Shown here: positions 33,860 through 45,629 of the stretch, piece by piece
Position numbering within the stretch: the stretch's first letter is position 1
Layout of the letters: every line of letters starts with the position of its first letter
Assembly: GCA_024036415.1 (NCBI GenBank)
Contig: JAMWET010000031.1
Location: 62,001-126,000 of the forward strand
Origin: Prochilodus magdalenae
Lineage: Eukaryota > Chordata > Actinopteri > Characiformes > Prochilodontidae
Reading direction: 5' to 3'
DNA length: 64,000 nucleotides
Notes under the pieces: model-generated
The model's input: the letters and a program-made list of their open reading frames with translations, nothing else
The model's database searches: none
What the model was told of the DNA's origin: nothing
Translations under genes and position numbers: made by a program

Positions 33860-34390
33860 TTTAAATAGTCATTGAGCTACACATACAGAAGTTGTGTCTC
33901 TTAGTATGGCACTGGGCCACCATATGTGCTAATGCAACATGTAGATGTCTCCACATGGAGTTGCAGAGGTTCCTAATGACGTTCTGTGATAATTCACCTT
34001 GGTGCTGAACAAGGCACAGATTTGTTGGTCGTCTCCACCAAGATTAAAGTGAGACTCACTAATGAAGATGACCCATATGAGACACTTCATGACAATCTGA
34101 CACAACACCATTGCAGTCTTTGGCAGTCATTGTAATGATCTTCATGCATGTAGCCCTGCACCGTGCAGCCATCTGCAAATGGTGCTGGTACTAACTGGAA
34201 CGCCAATTATGTCCATAATCGTGGTTGTTTTGTCACCCCATGCATGTTAGACAGTTTGTTCTTTCTTGTTCATGACGCTGTTGTGTGCCTTATTCTATCC
34301 ACTACCACAACAACATTCTTTGGAAGCTATCCACAAAACCGGTATGGCGTGCAAAATGTCAATAAGACCATCCAATTACTGGAGCCCTAA
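33860..34390 (-). mobile_element. Tc1-like transposase relic
   Basis: Minus strand 33929-34111 encodes LIWVIFISESHFNLGGDDQQ, which resembles the first-Asp strand of a Tc1-type transposase (usually ...FSDESHF...). The end near 33880 (ACACATACAGAAGTTGTGTC) matches the relics at 1945 and 13862. Too broken to be active. Confidence 0.55.
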
Positions 34391-34507
34391 GATGCAACCC
34401 CTCTCAAATTGACCCCTCTAAAATGCTTTTGAACTTTTCTCTGAGGCATACTTCACATGAAAAGGATGCTACCAACACAACAACAACAGTCAGAATAAAA
34501 GCATGTA

Positions 34508-35033
34508 CCTTATCAGTCATAACATTAATACAACTTAACGTAAATACACTCGTAATCCATTTAATCAGCTCCATCTAGGTTTTTAAACACCTCAAACCAC
34601 CAACCAAAACTATTCAGCCAACCACATCCTGTGGGCAGCGTCCTGTGACCACTGATAAAGGACAACAGGATGACCCATACAAACTGCTTAGCAGCAGAGC
34701 TATCATCTCTGACTTTACATCTACAAGGTGGACCAGTAATGTAGTAGTGTCTAATAGAGATGACAGTGAGTGGACAAATTAACACCAGCACATCACACAC
34801 GAACACACCCCCACCATTACTGCAGTGTTGAGAATGATTCCCCACCCACATAATACCTGCTCTGTGGTGGTCCTATTTGAGTCTTGACTATTAAAGAACT
34901 ATCCTGACTAGAATAGGGTAAAACTACAGTCTGTAATTGTAGAACTACAAAGAGCTCCTCTAAAGCAAGTGGAGCTGATAAAATGGACAGTAAGTGTAGA
35001 AGTAGGTGATTTTAATGTTATGGCTTTTGGGTG
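34508..35033. mobile_element. MITE of a repeated fish family
   Basis: TA-flanked. Left end ...CAGTCATAACATTAATACAA and right end (reverse complement) ...AGCCATAACATTAAAATCAC, both followed by the TTTA(T)TCAGCTCCA block, form an inverted repeat of about 60 bp. The core contains TAATACCTGCTCTGTGGTGG. Fragments of the same family occur at 56349-56497 and 58975-59075. No ORF. Confidence 0.75.
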
Positions 35034-35373
35034 TATAGTCAGGTACAGCGATAAGACCTGTCTTTGCTTACATTGCACATGTGGCTGAGCGTGAAATTTG
35101 GATTGTTCCCATGTCTCATGATGTCATATGTGTTTTACATTTCTGTAGTAACTCTTTGCACTGGGTAAATAATTTATGATAAATGGAACACTAGAAATGG
35201 TCAGAGTACTTGGAAACAGTATGGCTACATTGACTTCCATTATAAGTTAAGAATGCTTTGTCTGCTCATGTTAAATTATATGTCCAGCTGCAATCATTTT
35301 TAAACTCTTAGATCATAATAAAGTGTAAATATTATAATATTAATTAAGATTTGTTGTGTGCGTATAAATTAAG

Positions 35374-35483
35374 GGTTGTTGATGGAACAGAAGCTAGTGA
35401 AGGTCCAGAACACTCTTCAGCCTTCACATTCTCCCATGGACACCAGAACACTGGCCCAACCGACACAAGCACCAGCAGTGCAG
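35374..35483 (+). CDS. kcnh8: kcnh8-like channel, exon with VVDG motif
   Basis: Kcnh8-like tail exon. One base completes the arginine of SLSPR, then VVDGTEASEGPEHSSAFTFS and a Thr/Ser-rich stretch run to the donor GTCAGT at 35484. VVDG corresponds to the conserved IVDGIEDG block that follows LSPR in ELK channels. The acceptor is weak: AG at 35372-35373 follows an AT/GT-rich run without a real pyrimidine tract. Conserved peptide and exact phase fit (phase 2 in, phase 1 out) carry the call. Use of this exon may be less efficient than that of its neighbours (inference). Confidence 0.8.
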
Positions 35484-35828
35484 GTCAGTGTTTGTCCAGG
35501 TGGAAGAAAAATGCAATTACTACCTCTGTTGGAGGTTTTATACACCAGCTATTATTAATCAGTCACTGTCATAAGCGAAACCCAGCTGCATTACATGTTT
35601 TGTTTATTTTTTTACGTGAATGTATGTTAATATGTGACCTGTGCAAAGGCTATGGCACAATTTATATTACAGAAATGTATTTCCCACCTCTGTTTCCCAA
35701 ATATGTCACATTTAGCATTTTAACATGAATGATCCCATGCTCTCTACTTAATCCTACACTATCCTTCCTAAATGATTGTTTTACAAACATGATTTTTGAT
35801 TGGACAGATTTTATTGTTGTTTTTTTTG

Positions 35829-35847
35829 GGGGGTGGGGGGGGGGGTG
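35829..35847. repeat. Poly-G run
   Basis: G-rich homopolymer-like stretch with two T interruptions, in the intron between the two short tail exons. Confidence 0.9.
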
Positions 35848-36215
35848 AACCTTTCACAGTAGAGGTGTCATGGATATCGTCTAATACCGTATGAAAAAAT
35901 ATTGCAATTGTTTTCAAATGTGGCATTACTAATAATTTTTTTGCCACATCGCACTCCCATAGACAGTATTGTAGTATTTAGCAGATGTCATACACATTAT
36001 TTAGTTTTTATGAACAATACTAATTTTTATTATTATTACCTTTTTGTATTAACTTTCAGTCAGTTTTTTGCACTGGGCTTTTAAACATACATAAACCATG
36101 CAGTTATTGTCTCTCAATACCAAAAACAAAATATAAACATTATAGAGCATTAGCAAATAGCCATTTGGTAAGGCAGTTTTAACATTTGTAGGTTTCTTTT
36201 GGTCTGCTTTTTTAG

Positions 36216-36295
36216 ACATCATGTCAGTCACAACCGCGGAGCTAGTCGCTAAATCAGAAGAGACCAGAGGACAGTTACGCCACCTAGACCAAGAG
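36216..36295 (+). CDS. kcnh8: kcnh8-like channel, exon starting the coiled coil
   Basis: An 80-base kcnh8-like exon between TTTTTTAG at 36215 and the donor GTGTGT at 36296. Two bases finish the codon begun at 35483, then 26 codons read IMSVTTAELVAKSEETRG and QLRHLDQE. Mammalian KCNH8 has a similar AEETKQQINKLNSE block. The heptad-like spacing of Leu and charged residues marks the start of the C-terminal coiled coil, which continues at 48529. The phase 0 exit joins VSSLGQEVAEL after a 12.2-kb intron filled with transposons. Confidence 0.83.
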
Positions 36296-36361
36296 GTGTG
36301 TACTGTAATTTAACCCCTTTCTTCTTGAATTGATGTGTTAGTCTTGTGGACATAACACATA

Positions 36362-37701
36362 CAGTGGTGTGAAAATGTGTTTGCCTCTTCATGATTTCTT
36401 ATTATTTTGCATGTTTGTCATTCTTAAATGTTCCAGATCATCAAACAATTTTAATATTGTCTAAGACAATACAAGTAAACACAAATGCAGTTCTTTTTTT
36501 AAAATAATTATTTATTGTGTTTTTATTATTATGAGAGAAAAAAAATCCAAACCTACATGACCATGTGTGAAAAAGTGTTTGCCCCCCAGTTAGAACATAA
36601 CTGTGGTTTATCACACCTGAGTTCAATTTCTCTAGTCACACCCAAGCCTGATTACTGCCACACCTGTTCTCAAACAAGAAATCGCTTGAATAGGACTTGC
36701 CTGACAAAGCGAAGTAGACCAAAAGATACTCAAAAGCTAGACATCATGCCAAGATCCAAAGAAATTCAGGAACAAATGAGAAAGACAGTAATTGAGATCT
36801 GTATATCTGGAAAAGGTTATAAAGCCACTTCTAAAGTTTTGGGACTTTAGGGGACCATTATTCACGAAAACGTGGAACAGTGGTGAACCCCACAGCAACA
36901 TCCAAAGAACTTCAGGCCTCACTTGCCTCAGTTAAGGTCAATGTTAATGACTCCACCATAAGAAAGAGACTGGGCAAAAATGGCCTGCATGGCAGAGTGC
37001 CAAGATGAAAATGAAGATTATCTTTTTTACCAGAAAACATCTTGATGATCACCAAAATGTTTTAGGAAAATACTCTGTGGACTGACGAGGCGAAAGTTTT
37101 GCTGCTTCAGGACCTGGAAAACTTGCTGTGATAAATGGAGCCATGAATTTCGCTGTCTACCAAAAGATCCTGAAGGAGAATCTTCGGCCATCTGTTTATG
37201 ACCTCAAGCTGAAACGAACTTGGGTTCTGCAGCAGGACAATGATCCAAAACACACTTTGGAGTGGCCTAGTCAAGTCCTGACCTGAATCCTATTGAGATG
37301 CTGTGGCATGACCTTAAAAATGCAGTTTATGCTCGAAAACCCTCAAATGTGGCTGAATTACAACAATTCTGCAAAAGGCCAAAATTCCTCCACAGCACTG
37401 TGAAAGACTCATCGCAAGTTATCATAAACGCTTAATTGCAGATGTTGCTGCTAAGGGTGGCCCAACCAGTTATTAGGTTCAGGTGGCAAACACTTTTTCA
37501 CACAGGCCCATGTAGGTTTGGATTTTTTTCTCCCTTAATAATAAAATCCTTAATTTAAAAATTGCATTTTGTGTTTACTTGTGTTGTCTTTGACTAACAA
37601 TTACATTTGTTAGATGATCTGAAACATTTAACAAATGTTGAGTGACAAACATGCAAAAAAATCAGAAATCATAAAGGGGCAAACACTTTTTCACACCACT
37701 G
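36362..37701 (+). mobile_element. Tc1-like transposon with decayed transposase
   Basis: TA-flanked (36360-36361 and 37702-37703). Ends CAGTGGTGTGAAAATGTGTT and the inverted AACACTTTTTCACACCACTG, with inverted repeats of about 200 bp. The transposase starts MPRSKEIQEQMRKTVIEICI and keeps a [10 protein letters not shown] strand with the second Asp and a [15 protein letters not shown] segment with the Glu. Internal deletions and stops make it a relic. Related deletion derivatives lie at 41395-41779 and 53440-54330. Confidence 0.88.
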
Positions 37702-38505
37702 TACATAATAAAGGTTTTCATTTTGTTTTCAGATACCAGTAAGCGTAAAGCTTTTTTTTGCCTAGTTAGGTAAAGTGCTTTGTACTTTGTTAGTAAGGTG
37801 TCAACCTACAATCCGTGCAGTCTAGGTAAGCTCCTGGTGCCCTGGTACTCACAAACCATATGGTCAGCTCCAATGAGGGAGAGCAATAGTAAAACAGGGA
37901 GACAGAGGGCATTTTTCAAACACTAGAGGACACAAAATCTGTTAGGTGTGGAAAGTGGGGCTGGCCCCATGTTGATATTAGGGAATTTTAAATGATGCCC
38001 TTAAACCTTCTGTTACCTTCTTTACTGAGGTTTTTCATTAAGCATCTCCATGTAATGCAATAATACTTAGAAAGATGTAATTCATTAACGCAATAACTAT
38101 TGCTATTATAAAATGGAACATAAATACAACAGTGTGTTTAAACAGTTCTTTAAAAATTGTCAAGATTATTATACACAGCACAATGTTTTTTTGTGCGTAA
38201 TTTACCTAAAGCTTACTTAAGAAACTATGTATTTGTTAAAGACGTAGCATTACTGAGATGCTAGGTATCTAGGAATAGGTGCTAAGTTCCAACAGTCAAC
38301 TCATACTTAGATGGTTGGGTTGACCTATTTAGTGAGTTATCTTTAAAAACAACTTCCATGCTATTTAACATAGAAATGTAACATTTCAGTGAGGTAGACT
38401 GCAGTAAAATAAATGCTACACTCTAGTAAAATAGCTTCATACTAATAGCATATAGTCATGCAGGAAGATCATTTTTAGATTTGGTCAGTTGCTTGATATA
38501 AATTA
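37702..38505. other. Intron, no gene seen
   Basis: Intronic sequence between two Tc1-like elements with nothing recognised. Confidence 0.4.
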
Positions 38506-40079
38506 CAGTGGGGCAAATAAGTATTCAGTCAACCACTGATTGTGCAAGTTCTCCTACTTAGAAAGATGAGAGAGGTCTGTAATTTTTCATAGGTACGCTT
38601 CAACTACTAAAAAAAAAAACAACAGGAAATCACATTGTAGGATATTTAAAAAATGTATTTCTAAATTATGGTTGAAAATAAGTATTTAGTCAATAACAAA
38701 AGTTCAACTCAATGCTTTGTAACATAACCTTTGTTGGCAATGACAGAGGGCAAACGTTTCCTGTAAGTCTTCACCAGGTTTGCACATACTGTAGCTGGTA
38801 TTTTGGCCCATTCCTCCATGCAGATCTCCTCTAGAGCAGTGATGTTTTGGGGCTGTTGCTGGGCAACACAGACTTCCAACTCCCTCCACAAATTTTCTTT
38901 ATGATTGAGGTCTGGAGACTGGCTAGGCCACTGCAGGACCTTGAAATGCTTTTTACAGAGCCACTCCTCCGTTGTCTGAGCAGTGTGTTTTGGATCATTG
39001 TCATGCTGGAAGAGCCAGCCATGTTCCATATTCAATGCTTTCACTGATGGAAAGAGGTTTTGGCTTAAAATCTTACAATACCTGGCCCCGTTCATTCATC
39101 CCTTAACACGAATCAGTCGTTCTGTCCCCTTTGCAGAAAAACAGCCTCAATACATGATGTCTCCACCCCCATGCTTCACAGTAGGTATGGTGTTCTTGGG
39201 ATGCAACTCATCATTCTTCTTCCTCCAAACACAAGTAGTTTTTTTTACCAAAAAGTTTACCAAATTTTGGTTTCATCTGACCATATGATATTTTCTTCCA
39301 ATCCTCTTCTGGATCACCCATATGCTCTTTGGCAAACTTTAGACGGGCCTGGACATGTACTAGCTTAAGCAGGGGGACACGCCTGGCACTGCAGGATTTG
39401 AGTCCCTCTAGGCGTAGTATGTTACTGATGGTAGCCTTTGTTACTTTGGTCCCAGCTCCCTGCAGGTCATTAATCAGGTCCCTCCGTGTAGTTCTGGGAT
39501 TTTTGCTCAATGTTCTCATGATCCTTTTGACCCCACGGGATGTGATCTTGCGTGGGGCCCCAGATCGAGGGAGATTATCAATGGTCTTGTATGTCTTCCA
39601 TTTTCTTACAATTGCTCCCACAGTTGATTTATTCACACCAAACTGCTTGCCTATTGTAGATTCACTCTTCCCAGCCTGGTGCAGGTCTACAGTTTTCTTC
39701 CTGGTGTCTTTCGACAGCTCGTTGATCTTGGCCATGGTTGAGTTTGGAGTCTGACTGTTTGAGGCTGTGGACAGGTGTCTTTTATACAGATAACGAGCCA
39801 TTTATAACAGTAACGAGTGGAGGACTGAAGAGCTTCTTAAAGAAGTTACAGGTCTGTGAGAGACAGAAATCTTTTGTTATTGACCAAATACTTATTTTTT
39901 ACCATAATTTACAAATAAACTCTTTAAAAATCCTACAATGTGATTTCCTGGATTTTTTCCCCCATTTTGTCTCTCATAGTAGAAGTGTACCTATGATGAA
40001 AATTACAGATCTCTCTCATCTTTCTAAGTTGGAGAACTTGCACAATTAGTGTTTGACTAAATAATTTTTTGCCCCACAG
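38506..40079 (-). mobile_element. Tc1-like transposon, 1.57 kb
   Basis: TA-flanked (38504-38505, 40080-40081). Ends CAGTGGGGCAAATAAGTATT and, inverted, CTGTGGGGCAAAAAATTATT. Subterminal TTGTGCAAGTTCTCC blocks occur on both sides. The size fits a full-length element. Confidence 0.9.
38709..39801 (-). pseudogene. Tc1-like transposase with frameshift
   Basis: Minus strand. The N-terminal 150 or so residues are open: AKINELSKDTRKKTVDLHQA, FGVNKSTVGAIVRKWKTYKT, then the second helix-turn-helix (NPRTTRRDLINDLQGAGTKV). Near 39280 an apparent 2-bp insertion shifts the first catalytic strand out of frame; the expected WSDETK is readable in the next frame. The C-terminal half is open from 39095 to a stop at 38709: [20 protein letters not shown] and [20 protein letters not shown] with the second Asp and the Glu. 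Only a few lesions separate this copy from an intact frame, so it is fairly young. Confidence 0.9.
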
Positions 40080-40324
40080 TATGTGATGGTGGAGCCAAAA
40101 ACATGTTGGACTGTTTTGCCTGATGCTAAACTCTTTCTTCCTGTTTGTTCTGACTTCTACAGAGAACTCATTTGAAAGTTTTCTGGAGGTGACTAATCAG
40201 AAAGATACTATAAGAAGAGAGTGATGTAATTATTGCATGTGCTGAGCCATGGTTTGACTGTCAAAAGACTGCATTGACAGACTTTTTACAGGTGGCTCTG
40301 CAAGAGGGCATCTTCCTGTAGCGT

Positions 40325-40450
40325 CATCTCTCTCTTTCTCTGTTCTCTCTCTCTTCCTGTTTCCTCTCTTTGTCATTTTCTCCTCTCTCTTCTCTCTCTG
40401 TCCTCTATCTCTCCATTTACGTTTTATGTCTCTGTCTCTCTGTCTTATTC
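40325..40450. repeat. TC-rich low-complexity stretch
   Basis: CTCTCT-rich run. The reverse strand reads as an Arg/Glu-rich frame that is an artefact of composition. Confidence 0.85.
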
Positions 40451-40998
40451 TGTTTTTTGCCGACAGACTGTGTCTCTGCAGGGTTTCAGTATAATCCATG
40501 TTTTGTCCGGTTCGCCCACTGGTGTGGGGGACCCTTTCTGGTGCCACTTCCTGTCTAATACTGTGTTCTAATACCTTTTGCTGTCTCCGGTGGCATTTTT
40601 GGATCATTAAACAATTAGACTCATTATTTGTTATTATCAGTTTTTTGGCAAGACATCCGGTACCTCTGCCAAATTTGTGTTCATCAACGCTGAGATCATC
40701 TGTGCCATGTTGTGCACCCCCCCGAGTGCTGTATTTTTCACACAGCATACTGTCTGTAGATATCGCCATGACACTTCCCGGTCATGTGTATGGATAATTA
40801 GTCACCCTATATCCAATTTGAAGTTTACAGAATGAACCATTGTGTGAATATTTGGCCTTATACAATACAGTATATATATCAGCATATTTTCTGGTTATGG
40901 GATGCACTGATATGAAGCCCATGGTCAGCAATCTATTTTTTATCATGTACATATTTGCCAGTGTGCGACCCTGGCTTAGCATTACAGAAAAATGCAAT

Positions 40999-41170
40999 CA
41001 GGTCCAGAAATATTTGAAAGTTCTTGTTTAGTTGTTATTAAACCTATAAAATTAATAAAGGATATTAAACTTGAATTTCTTAGAATGAATAATGGAACTG
41101 CCATGAAAGTAAATACTTTCAGGTTTAATTTGAAGGCATTTACATCCAGCCAGAAGGAATGGAGCAGAAA
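40999..41170 (+). mobile_element. Tc1/MITE end fragment
   Basis: CAGGTCCAGAAATATTTG followed by TTCAGGTTTAATTTGAAGGC and ATTTACATCCAG resembles the end of a common fish Tc1-related repeat (from memory). No partner end was found nearby. Confidence 0.4.
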
Positions 41171-41394
41171 TTAAATCTTATTTAATACACAGCCTCTTCA
41201 CCACCAAAAACAAAAAAGTTAAGCTGAAGTTAAAGTGCTGAGGGTAAACTTTTGATTAGGAAAGTGTGTCAGTACTAATAATAACATGGAACCTGACGAT
41301 TCTAATAATCTTGAAAAGTGGTTCAATGAAAATAAAGTTGTGATTTTTTTGTTACTGTTACAGTAGAATCACCAAACAAAAAGGGAAAATACTT

Positions 41395-41779
41395 TATAGT
41401 AGTGTTTGCCCCCTTTATGACTTCTTATTTTTTTGCATGTTTGTCACTCTTAAATGTTTCAGAAAAAACTGTTTCCTCCATAGCACTGTGAAAGAATTGC
41501 AAGTTACTGCAAACTCTTGATTGTAGTTTGTTGCTGCTAAGGTGGCCCAACCAGTTTTTAGGTTTAGGGGCAAATACTTTTTTACACAGGGCCATGTAGG
41601 TTTGAATTTCTTTGCTCTCTTAATAATAAAAACCTTCATTTAAAAACTGCATTTTGTGTTTATTTGTGTTGCCTTTGACTAATATTTAAATTAGTTTGAT
41701 GATCTAAAACATTTAAAATTGACAAACATGCAAAAAAATAAGTAATTATGAAGGAGGCAAACATTTTTTCACACCACTG
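41395..41779 (+). mobile_element. Deletion derivative of the 36362 Tc1-like family
   Basis: Shares the subterminal TTTTTTTGCATGTTTGTCAC and the 3' half (GGCCATGTAGGTTTGAAT, AAACTGCATTTTGTGTTTAT) with the element at 36362-37701, ending CACACCACTG before a TA. The central coding region is almost entirely missing. Confidence 0.8.
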
Positions 41780-43029
41780 TATAATAGCAACCCAGAGAGA
41801 GAGAATGTTTTTATTTTCTCAGCACAACAACAGAACTGTTCTTATTCATTGTCAGCGCTGATGTTTTTTTGCTTTTGTTTTTGTAAATATAAGTAAGCAT
41901 TTTTTTTATTGATGGCAAGTTTAATGACAAAGTCATGTCTGAAGAGTACAAAAGCTTTTTCTCTGCTGGAATGGAGATGATATTGTATTTAAGTTCTGAT
42001 CATTTGGTAACAGTAACATGAAGCAACATCTACATCCTGTACTTACATGTGTTTTTCCCATTGCAACAACACAAGTTGTCAACTGACTTTTCTTTGATCA
42101 TCTGTCTTTTTTTTCACCAAAGCAGTGGTATACTTTTTGGTTGAAACGATGTACAATAAAGCAATATATTGTTCATAGCTATATTGAAACATACTGGACT
42201 GTTATGGTGCATCAGTACTTACCTATAGTACTATGCAAAACATATATAGCAGTCAAGATTTTCAAATTCAGATATACCACATGTATACATGCATTTATAA
42301 TTAAGTATAAAACTAGACCTGCATTGCCTGCTGAGTACTGCCATGTCTTCTGTTAATATTCGTATATGTGTACATACTGTTGAGTTTTCGAGGGTCTTGC
42401 TGTAGGCGTATTGAGAGTGTCCCATGAAATGTGATTGGCAGGACCAGCTGCCTAGCTGGCTCTCTGCCACTGCTGTTCATTAGATTCAAGGTACAGAAAT
42501 TAAACATGTGCAGTGTACTGTAGCTAATCGTTCTACACATGAAGGCAGGCATGGCATCAGTACTTCAAAAGCCTGTGAAGATAAAGCCTGTCTTATTATT
42601 TTCTCAGATTTTTAGTGACAGTCAACACCTGACACCTTTAACTAAGTAATACTAACATCTAATTTAGCCGTCTGTCATGTTGGTGCCAAACTGAAAATGG
42701 CAGCCTCTAACTGACAGCACTTACTGTTCTGTTGTCAGATAAGCCCTGATTGGCATCAGCCATGACTGCTCACATGTGCTGCTGATGATTTGGCATGTTT
42801 TTCAGTTTGATGATCAAGTGGACAACTGTGTCAGGTCAGCTGTTTAATGGGGGAAAAATACTGATGGTGGAATATTCTGAAAAATTAATATAAACTCATT
42901 CATACAAAACATATACATTTAGCCAATCATTATAAATCATTATGAATTGTATTTAGAATTTCAGTCATTAGGCATACTGACCCCTGCATAACAAGGGTCA
43001 AAAAGACAAAAGAGAGTGGACTTCATCTG
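41780..43029. other. Intron, no gene seen
   Basis: Nothing recognised beyond AT-rich stretches. Confidence 0.4.
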
Positions 43030-43670
43030 CACAGATGACTGACTTTTTTCCCATTACGGCATGGATCAATTCAGCTGGAGAATTTCGAGCTAAGTAATCA
43101 TTTAAATACAAGTGGCAAGCCAGATCTTCAGTTCACCAGGACCTAGCTATAGGTGGCCATTATTAAAAAATGAAAGGACAGTGGGGAGACATCATCTTTG
43201 AGGAAGAAATGTAGTCAGAAAAATATCCTGAATGAATGATTTCGGCGATCCCTTAAACATTTGGTAAAATCAAATAGTAGAAAAACAACAGTAGAACTCC
43301 ACTTGCCAGTGGCTAACTGGCAAAAACGGCTTCAATTTGCTAGGGAGCATATAGATTGGACTCTGGAGCAATGGAGTTATGAGTCCAGATTTGCCCTGTT
43401 CTAGAGTGATGGGTGTATCAGGATAAGAGGAGAGGCGACTGAAGTGATACACCCATCATGCCTAATGCCTACTGTACAAGCCTGTGGGGGCAGTGCTATC
43501 ATCTGGGGTTGCTGCGGTTGGTCAGGTCTAGGTTCAGCAACGTTATGTACCCAGAGTGTGAGGTCAGCTGACTACCCAAATATACTGAACAACCTGGTTA
43601 TTCCATCAATGGATTTTTTCTTCCTTGATGGCACAGACATATTCCATGTTTCCAGTAATCCATGTCCTTA
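43030..43670 (+). pseudogene. Tc1-like transposase C-terminal fragment
   Basis: Plus strand: NWQKRLQFAREHIDWTLEQW, then ESRFALF with the first-Asp position lost to a stop. HPSCLMPTVQACGGSAIIWG and LGSATLCTQSVRSADYPNIL follow, and it ends with FFFLDGTDIFHVSS where the second Asp should follow. It stops at 43670, where a minus-strand Tc1 fragment begins. Confidence 0.75.
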
Positions 43671-43975
43671 GGTTGCTTCAGCAAACAGTTTGTGGGCTTT
43701 CTTGTGCATCATCTTTAAAAGAGGCTTCCTTCTGTGACGACAGCCATGTAGATCAATTTGATACTGTGTGCAGCGTATGGTCTGAGGCTGACCCCCCACC
43801 CCTCTAACCTCTGCAGCAATGCTGGCAGCACACCTACGTCTGTTTTCTAAAGACAACCTCTGTATATGATGCTGAGCACATGCACTCAACTTCTTTAGTC
43901 AACCATGGTGAGGCCTGTTCTGAGTGGAACCTGTCCTGTTAAACCGCAGTATGGTCTTGACCACCGTGCTGCAGA
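43670..43975 (-). pseudogene. Tc1-like transposase N-terminal fragment
   Basis: Minus strand: IQRLSLENRRRCAASIAAEV and QYQIDLHGCRHRRKPLLKMM then HKKAHKLFAEA, the second helix-turn-helix and linker of a Tc1-type transposase. It lies head-on against the plus-strand C-terminal fragment. A parsimonious reading is an internally inverted single element or two abutting copies. Confidence 0.7.
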
Positions 43976-43979
43976 ACAG

Positions 43980-44452
43980 AACTAAAATAAAGAATAGAAC
44001 TTAAATAAAATCTCTTTGTTAGGTAAAATATACAGTAAGAATGTACAAATGTACATTTAATGCACAGATATACGTTACACAGTTATTGAGAGATATTGCA
44101 CAGAAACTTTGAAGATATTGCAGATATGATCTCTTTTATCTTTTTCCAGCTACATGAAATCTTGGCAGTCACCTAAATCCTGATGGTATAGGAAGTCAGA
44201 GTGTATGAATTAAGCAATGTTGGCAGTCAGTACAGGATGTATACAGGTGATGAGGTGCAGAAGCAAATGGAGAAGCCTGTCCATTGAAGGTGCTGGTCAG
44301 TTCAGCAACTGTCTCTTGTAGGGGGTGATCCATTTATGGATGCCACTTTGGCAAACATCCTCCTCTCCCCATTTACCTCCTCTGGGCCAACGCACCACCT
44401 AGAACAGAATTTGTCCTCCTGATTAGTTTGTCCAGTTCTTTCTGTGTGCAGT

Positions 44453-44502
<50 letters not shown>

Positions 44503-44506
44503 TTTG

Positions 44507-44539
<33 letters not shown>

Positions 44540-45629
44540 AGTGACAAAGACAAATAGACAAAAACAATGTGCGTAAACAGTATAGTAGGACATGTGCAAG
44601 GAGTAAGAGCAGTCGTGGGTGTACAGAGTGTACAACAATGCGGAGAGAACAATGCCTTGGGGACATCCTGTGTGTGAGCGAGGGAGGGTGAGGTGTGTTC
44701 ACCTATCCTAACACACTGTGGTCTGCAGGTGAGGAAGTCCTTGATCCAGCTGCACAATTGGTTGCTTATTCCCAGTGTGTTTAGCTTGTGGACGAGTCTG
44801 GAAGGGATGATGGTGTTGAAGGATGAGCTGAAGTCGATAAACAGTATCCTCACATATGAGTTAGTGCTGTCCAGGTGGTGGAGTGCAATGTGGATTGCAA
44901 GACCGCATCATCAGTAGATCTGTTTGCACGGTAGGTTCCAAGGTGCTGGGAAGGCTCTTTTTTTATATGAGACAGGATTAGTCTCTTGAAACACTTCATC
45001 ACTATGGGTGTAAGAGCAATGAGACGATTGTCATTCATGCAAGTGGTGATGGATTTCTTTGGGATTGGGATGATGGTTGTGGCTTTAAAGCAGACTGGAA
45101 CAGTATACAAGTTTTTCCAAAAAGAGGTCAGCGTCACTTGTCTGTAGCCATTAAGGTCACTGGGGTGTGCAGGTTTTGGAATAGGCACTACACATGATGT
45201 CTTCCAGAGCACCGGCACTCTCTCCTGTTTTAGTGGTGTGGGCTGCATGAAATTGGGAAGCATGGAGGACAAGGAGATAACATGCAAGAATTCCCTCTGT
45301 AGATAGTATGGCCTCATGCTACCGGTAACAGTTCAACATCCTTGCAGTATATTTGGTCTTTATGTGATGTGTCCTGACTTGAAAACACACTGCTTATCCT
45401 CCTCCTTTCCTCTGTCCTGTCTGTGCACTGGACTTGGAAGCAATATAGTACTATTTAAGCATCTGGGGTTAGCTTGGTTAGCCATGTCTCCATAAACAGC
45501 ATAAGGCTACACTCGCAGTATTCTCGCTGGTGCTGAGTCAGCGCCGCTAACTAATCCATCTACCCCCTCCATCTTCCTGAAGAGAGATCTTATATTCCCC
45601 ATGATGACTGATGGAAGGACGGGCTTGTA
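43980..45629 (-). pseudogene. Jockey/CR1-type LINE, 3' part (RT and 3' UTR)
   Basis: Minus strand LINE. Nearest the 5' side (45536-45629) is PVLPSVIMGNIRSL in mixed frames, the start of the endonuclease. Next comes 44850-45317 with VPVLWKTSCVVPIPKPAHPS and DLNGYRQVTLTSFWKN, then 44302-44853 with [20 protein letters not shown], the RT A box. The 3' part holds [20 protein letters not shown] sequence and an AT-rich UTR to about 43980. Frameshifts and a (TA)n(TG)n expansion at 44455-44540 break it. The 5' end of the same LINE lies beyond the insertion, at 47806-48150. Confidence 0.75.
44455..44540. repeat. (TA)n(TG)n microsatellite
   Basis: A TA run followed by TG repeats inside the LINE 3' part. 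Confidence 0.95.

Noticed and set aside
40230..40769. 179-codon minus-strand ORF, Arg/Glu-rich
   Set aside because: The charged stretch is the complement of a TC-rich low-complexity run; no conserved motif or splice structure.
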